Shown here piece after piece: positions 60,988-64,000 of a DNA stretch of 64,000 nucleotides (its first letter is position 1; each line of letters opens with the position of its first letter). The stretch comes from Caballeronia hypogeia (GTDB lineage Bacteria > Pseudomonadota > Gammaproteobacteria > Burkholderiales > Burkholderiaceae): assembly GCF_001544875.2 (NCBI RefSeq), contig NZ_FCOA02000002.1:186001-250000 (forward strand), given 5' to 3'. Under the pieces are notes generated by a model. That model had not been told where the DNA came from and did no database searches. It saw only the letters and a list, made by a program, of their open reading frames with translations. The translations under genes and the position numbers were made by a program.

Positions 60988-62073
60988 TCAAGCAGCCGCG
61001 GCTTCCACGCGCTCGACGAACGCACACACGGCAGCGGTCACTTGCGCGGTCGTCGCCGTGCCGCCGAGGTCACGCGTGTGCAGCGAGGGATCGGCGGTGA
61101 CGGCTTCGACCGCGGCCATCACGCGCTTTGCGGCTTCGAATTCACCGAGGTGCTCGAGCAGCATCACGACCGACCAGAACGTGCCGATGGGGTTGGCGAG
61201 ACCCTTGCCCATGATGTCGAACGCGGAACCGTGGATCGGCTCGAACATCGACGGGTAGCGACGCTCGGGATCGATGTTGCCTGTCGGCGCGATGCCCAGG
61301 CTGCCCGCGAGCGCGGCGGCCAGATCGCTCAGGATGTCGGCGTGCAGGTTGGTGGCGACGATCGTGTCGAGCGTGGCGGGCCGGTTCACCATGCGCGCGG
61401 TGGAAGCGTCGACAAGTTCCTTGTCCCACGTCACATCCGGGAATTCCTTCGAGATCTCCAGCGCGACTTCGTCCCACATGACCATCGCGTGACGCTGCGC
61501 GTTGCTCTTCGTGATGACGGTCAGCAGTTTGCGCGGACGCGACTGCGCGAGTTTGAACGCAAAACGCATAATGCGTTCGACGCCTGCACGCGTAAGAATC
61601 GATACATCGGTCGCCGCCTCGATCGGATGCCCCTGATGCACGCGCCCGCCAACTCCCGAGTATTCGCCTTCCGAGTTCTCCCGCACGATCACCCAGTTCA
61701 GGTCTTCCGGCGCGCAGCGCTTGAGCGGCGCGTCGATGCCCGGCAGGATGCGCGTCGGGCGCACGTTCGCATATTGATCGAGCCCCTGGCAGATCTTGAG
61801 GCGCAGGCCCCACAGCGTGATGTGATCGGGCACGTCGGGGTCACCGGCGGAGCCGAACAGGATCGCGTCCTTGTCACGTATCGCATCCAGCCCATCGGCG
61901 GGCATCATCACCCCGTGCTGCCGATAGTAGTCCGCGCCCCAGTCGAAGTTTTCGAATTTGAATTCAAAATTTTGCGTGCTGCGTGCCAAAGCTTCGAGGA
62001 CTTGCTGGCCCGCGGGCACGACCTCCTTGCCGATGCCGTCGCCGGGAATGGTTGCGATGCGATAGGTTTTCAT
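60988..62073 (-). CDS. Tartrate dehydrogenase / decarboxylase family (TtuC-like)
   Basis: A 361-residue NAD- and metal-dependent beta-decarboxylating dehydrogenase of the isocitrate/isopropylmalate group. IATIPGDGIGKEVVP at the start, RENSEGEYSGVGG (substrate loop), and the metal Asp residues in NLHADILSDLAAAL are present. The TtuC group acts on tartrate or D-malate. ATG 62073 has GGAG 8 nt upstream; the frame extends to 62145 without conservation. A 12-bp palindrome, TTTGAATTCAAA, lies inside the coding sequence at 61957-61968. Confidence 0.9.
   Translation of the reverse strand: MKTYRIATIPGDGIGKEVVPAGQQVLEALARSTQNFEFKFENFDWGADYYRQHGVMMPADGLDAIRDKDAILFGSAGDPDVPDHITLWGLRLKICQGLDQYANVRPTRILPGIDAPLKRCAPEDLNWVIVRENSEGEYSGVGGRVHQGHPIEAATDVSILTRAGVERIMRFAFKLAQSRPRKLLTVITKSNAQRHAMVMWDEVALEISKEFPDVTWDKELVDASTARMVNRPATLDTIVATNLHADILSDLAAALAGSLGIAPTGNIDPERRYPSMFEPIHGSAFDIMGKGLANPIGTFWSVVMLLEHLGEFEAAKRVMAAVEAVTADPSLHTRDLGGTATTAQVTAAVCAFVERVEAAAA
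61957..61968. promoter_or_regulatory. TTTGAATTCAAA palindrome inside coding sequence
   Basis: Perfect 12-bp palindrome about 110 bp inside the tartrate dehydrogenase gene. It encodes part of the conserved Phe/Glu-rich stretch, so coding constraint alone may explain it. Confidence 0.25.
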
Positions 62074-62301
62074 GTCGTGTCTCCGTCTTCGATATGCCGG
62101 TAGGTTGCGGCGTGTATTCACTCTAGCCAACTTTCGGCGCTGCAACCGGGACGAAACTCAAAGCATCTTTAACTTAAATTCACAAATGAGCCGGCCAGTG
62201 GCGACCGAAAGCGCTGTAAGCGCATCAAATCCCGGCGCTATACTGACCGTCCCTTCAACGCATCCGGTCCGCGAAACCGCACAACGGCGCACGCTCCAAA
62301 A

Positions 62302-63510
62302 TTGGCTGAACACGATCTCGAAAAACTCAAAATCGACCGGGGACCGTCCGCCGTCATGCCGCGGCGACGGCGCAACTGGCTGCGCTATGCGGTCATCGCC
62401 GCGGTTCTGCTCTTGCTGATCGGCGTGGCATTCAGGCTGACCGGCCCGCAAGCGGTGGAGACCGCCACCGTCACCTCCGTCTATCCGTCGCAAAGCTATA
62501 CCCTTTTGAACGCCACCGGTTATGTCGTGCCGCAGCGCAAGGCCGCGGTGGCCTCGAAGGCGCAGGGCCGCGTCGAGTGGCTGGGCGTGCTCGAAGGCTC
62601 GCAGGTGAAGGAGGGCGAGATCATCGCGCGACTCGAAAGCGCTGACGTCGCCGCGTCGCTTGCGCAGGCGAAAGCGCAGGTCAAGGTCGCGCGCGCCAAT
62701 CTCGAACTGCAACGCGCCGAACTGAAGAACGCGGAAGTCGATCTTCGCCGCTTCAGGATTCTCGCCCCACAAGGCGCGATTCCCGCGACGCAGTTTGATG
62801 CCGCGCTCGCCCGCTACGACAAGGCTCAGGCATCGATCAACAGCGAAGAGGCCGCAATCGCGTCCGCGCAGGCCAATGCGCAGGCGGCGCAGGTGGCGGT
62901 CGATCAGACCGTGATCCGCGCGCCTTTCGACGGCGTCGTGCTCGTGAAGCACGCCAACGTGGGCGACAACATTACGCCGTTCTCGTCGGCGTCGGACAGC
63001 AAGGGCGCGGTCGTCACCATCGCCGACATGAAGACGCTCGAAGTCGAGGCCGACGTCGCGGAATCGAACATTGCGCGCATTACCGTCGACCAGCCGTGCG
63101 AAATCCAGCTCGACGCGCTGCCCGATACGCGCTTCGCGGGCCGCGTGTCGCGCATCGTGCCGACGGTCGATCGCTCGAAGGCCACCGTGCTCGTGAAGAT
63201 TCGTTTCGTCGAACGCGATGCGCGCGTGCTGCCCGACATGTCCGCGAAGGTCGCGTTCCTGTCGAAGCCGGTGCCGCCCGACGAAAAGAAGGCGGTCGTC
63301 GCGGTGCAGCCGTCGACGGTCGTCATGCGCGGCGGCAGACAAGTCGTCTATCTCGTCGAGCACGACACGGCGCGCGAAGTGCCGGTGACGAAGGGCGAGC
63401 GCATCGGCGATCTGCTCGCGGTGCAAGGCGTGAAGCCCGGCGATGTGCTCGTGCTCGCGCCCGGCGACAAGCTCAAGGACGGCGCCCGCGTGACCGTGGC
63501 GAAGAAATAG
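62302..63510 (+). CDS. HlyD/MacA-type periplasmic adaptor of an efflux system
   Basis: A 402-residue membrane-fusion protein. One membrane helix (about residues 28-46), barrel-sandwich half-motifs (GRVEWLGVLEGSQVKEGEIIARLES and VIRAPFDGVVL) around a coiled coil (about residues 95-190), then beta-barrel and proximal domains. It bridges an inner-membrane transporter and an outer-membrane channel. TTG 62302 is used; ATG 62356 is an alternative, and neither has a good ribosome site. One base separates it from the ABC ATPase, giving a MacA-like/MacB-like arrangement. Confidence 0.9.
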   Translation: MAEHDLEKLKIDRGPSAVMPRRRRNWLRYAVIAAVLLLLIGVAFRLTGPQAVETATVTSVYPSQSYTLLNATGYVVPQRKAAVASKAQGRVEWLGVLEGSQVKEGEIIARLESADVAASLAQAKAQVKVARANLELQRAELKNAEVDLRRFRILAPQGAIPATQFDAALARYDKAQASINSEEAAIASAQANAQAAQVAVDQTVIRAPFDGVVLVKHANVGDNITPFSSASDSKGAVVTIADMKTLEVEADVAESNIARITVDQPCEIQLDALPDTRFAGRVSRIVPTVDRSKATVLVKIRFVERDARVLPDMSAKVAFLSKPVPPDEKKAVVAVQPSTVVMRGGRQVVYLVEHDTAREVPVTKGERIGDLLAVQGVKPGDVLVLAPGDKLKDGARVTVAKK

Positions 63511-63511
63511 C

Positions 63512-64000
63512 GTGAGCACGACGCCTCTCGTTCGGATCAGCCACGTCGCGAAGTCGTATCGGCGCGGCGTGCAGATCGTGCCGGTGCTGACCGACATCAC
63601 GCTCTCCATTGCACGGGGCGATTTCGTCGCGCTGATGGGCCCGTCCGGTTCCGGCAAGAGCACGCTGCTCAACCTGATCGCGGGCATCGACCGGCCCGAC
63701 AGCGGCGAGTTGCTCGTGAGCGGCCTCGACATCACGCGCCTGCCCGAGGCCGCGCTCGCGGACTGGCGCGCGGCGAATGTGGGCTTCATCTTCCAGTTCT
63801 ATAACCTGATGCCGGTGCTCTCCGCGTTCGAGAACGTCGAGTTGCCGCTGATGCTCACGCGCCTCACGCGCCACGAACGAAAGGAACGCGTCGCGATGGT
63901 GCTCGACATGGTCAACATGGCCGATCGCATGAGCCACTATCCATCGGAGCTTTCGGGCGGACAGCAGCAACGCGTCGCGATTGCGCGGGCGCTGATCACG
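63512..64000 (+). CDS. ABC transporter ATPase, MacB/LolD type (3' end outside window)
   Basis: GTG 63512 follows the adaptor stop. The 163 visible residues contain Walker A GPSGSGKS (about residue 43), the Q-loop FIFQFYNLMPVLSAFENVELPLML and signature LSGGQQQRVAIARAL. The Walker B and switch regions lie beyond the window. This class powers MacB-like exporters of macrolides, lipids or peptides; the permease should follow. Confidence 0.9.
   Translation, partial: MSTTPLVRISHVAKSYRRGVQIVPVLTDITLSIARGDFVALMGPSGSGKSTLLNLIAGIDRPDSGELLVSGLDITRLPEAALADWRAANVGFIFQFYNLMPVLSAFENVELPLMLTRLTRHERKERVAMVLDMVNMADRMSHYPSELSGGQQQRVAIARALIT

Noticed and set aside
1..64000. Insertion sequences, prophage, CRISPR, tRNA or rRNA genes
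   Set aside because: No transposase, integrase, spaced identical repeats or cloverleaf/rRNA sequence was seen. The heptamer blocks are too short and irregular to be CRISPR.

Overview
The window is GC-rich DNA with dense coding on both strands, many ATGA start/stop overlaps and no IS elements, tRNA, rRNA or CRISPR. The gene content (several catabolic clusters, each with a GntR-family regulator, ACS- and MHS-type MFS carriers, a TAXI-type binding protein and a PQQ alcohol dehydrogenase) suggests a Burkholderiaceae chromosome or megaplasmid, most likely the Paraburkholderia/Caballeronia group. That placement is inferred from composition and gene families, not from a marker gene.

Layout. Bases 1-10108 hold a transglutaminase / circularly permuted ATP-grasp / alpha-E system, present in both split and fused form, with a zinc peptidase gene on the opposite strand. 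Bases 10176-20570 are mixed: a membrane protein, a ClsC-like phospholipase D, a TAXI binding protein, a repeat-rich secreted protein, a 2-hydroxyacid dehydrogenase, TetR with a clear operator, an NHL beta-propeller protein, an AlkA-like glycosylase and small proteins. Bases 20661-31533 form a catabolic cluster led by a GntR/FCD regulator and a perfect 16-bp operator: class V aminotransferase, 2-keto-4-pentenoate hydratase, FAD/Fe-S dehydrogenase, MFS carrier, crotonase, class III CoA-transferase and a D-threonine-aldolase-type enzyme.

Bases 33106-39568 are the most interesting part. They carry a PQQ alcohol dehydrogenase with the lanthanide Asp-Tyr-Asp signature, a fused binding-protein/cytochrome c partner, pqqA, a pqqD-like gene, a sigma-54 activator, and a divergent 64-residue peptide with a double-glycine leader. 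Sigma-54 promoters with correct spacing lie before the dehydrogenase and pqqA, and a weaker one before the peptide, which suggests one regulon.

Bases 39627-41960 carry a LysE exporter and a diguanylate cyclase. Bases 42139-50607 carry a FadR-type regulator with a perfect 20-bp palindrome, a complete Liv-type ABC importer, an M20 amidohydrolase and an M81 peptidase, i.e. import then hydrolysis of an amide or ureido compound. Bases 51593-59187 encode a sugar-acid pathway (L-idonate/L-gulonate 5-dehydrogenase, fructuronate reductase, mannonate dehydratase, two MFS carriers, GntR). A TPR glycosyltransferase-like protein, a tartrate dehydrogenase and the start of a MacAB-like efflux operon close the window.

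Across the window, intergenic gaps carry degenerate 7-bp repeat blocks (GCATTCN/NGAATGC type). Some fold into perfect hairpins between operons and one sits inside a coding sequence.
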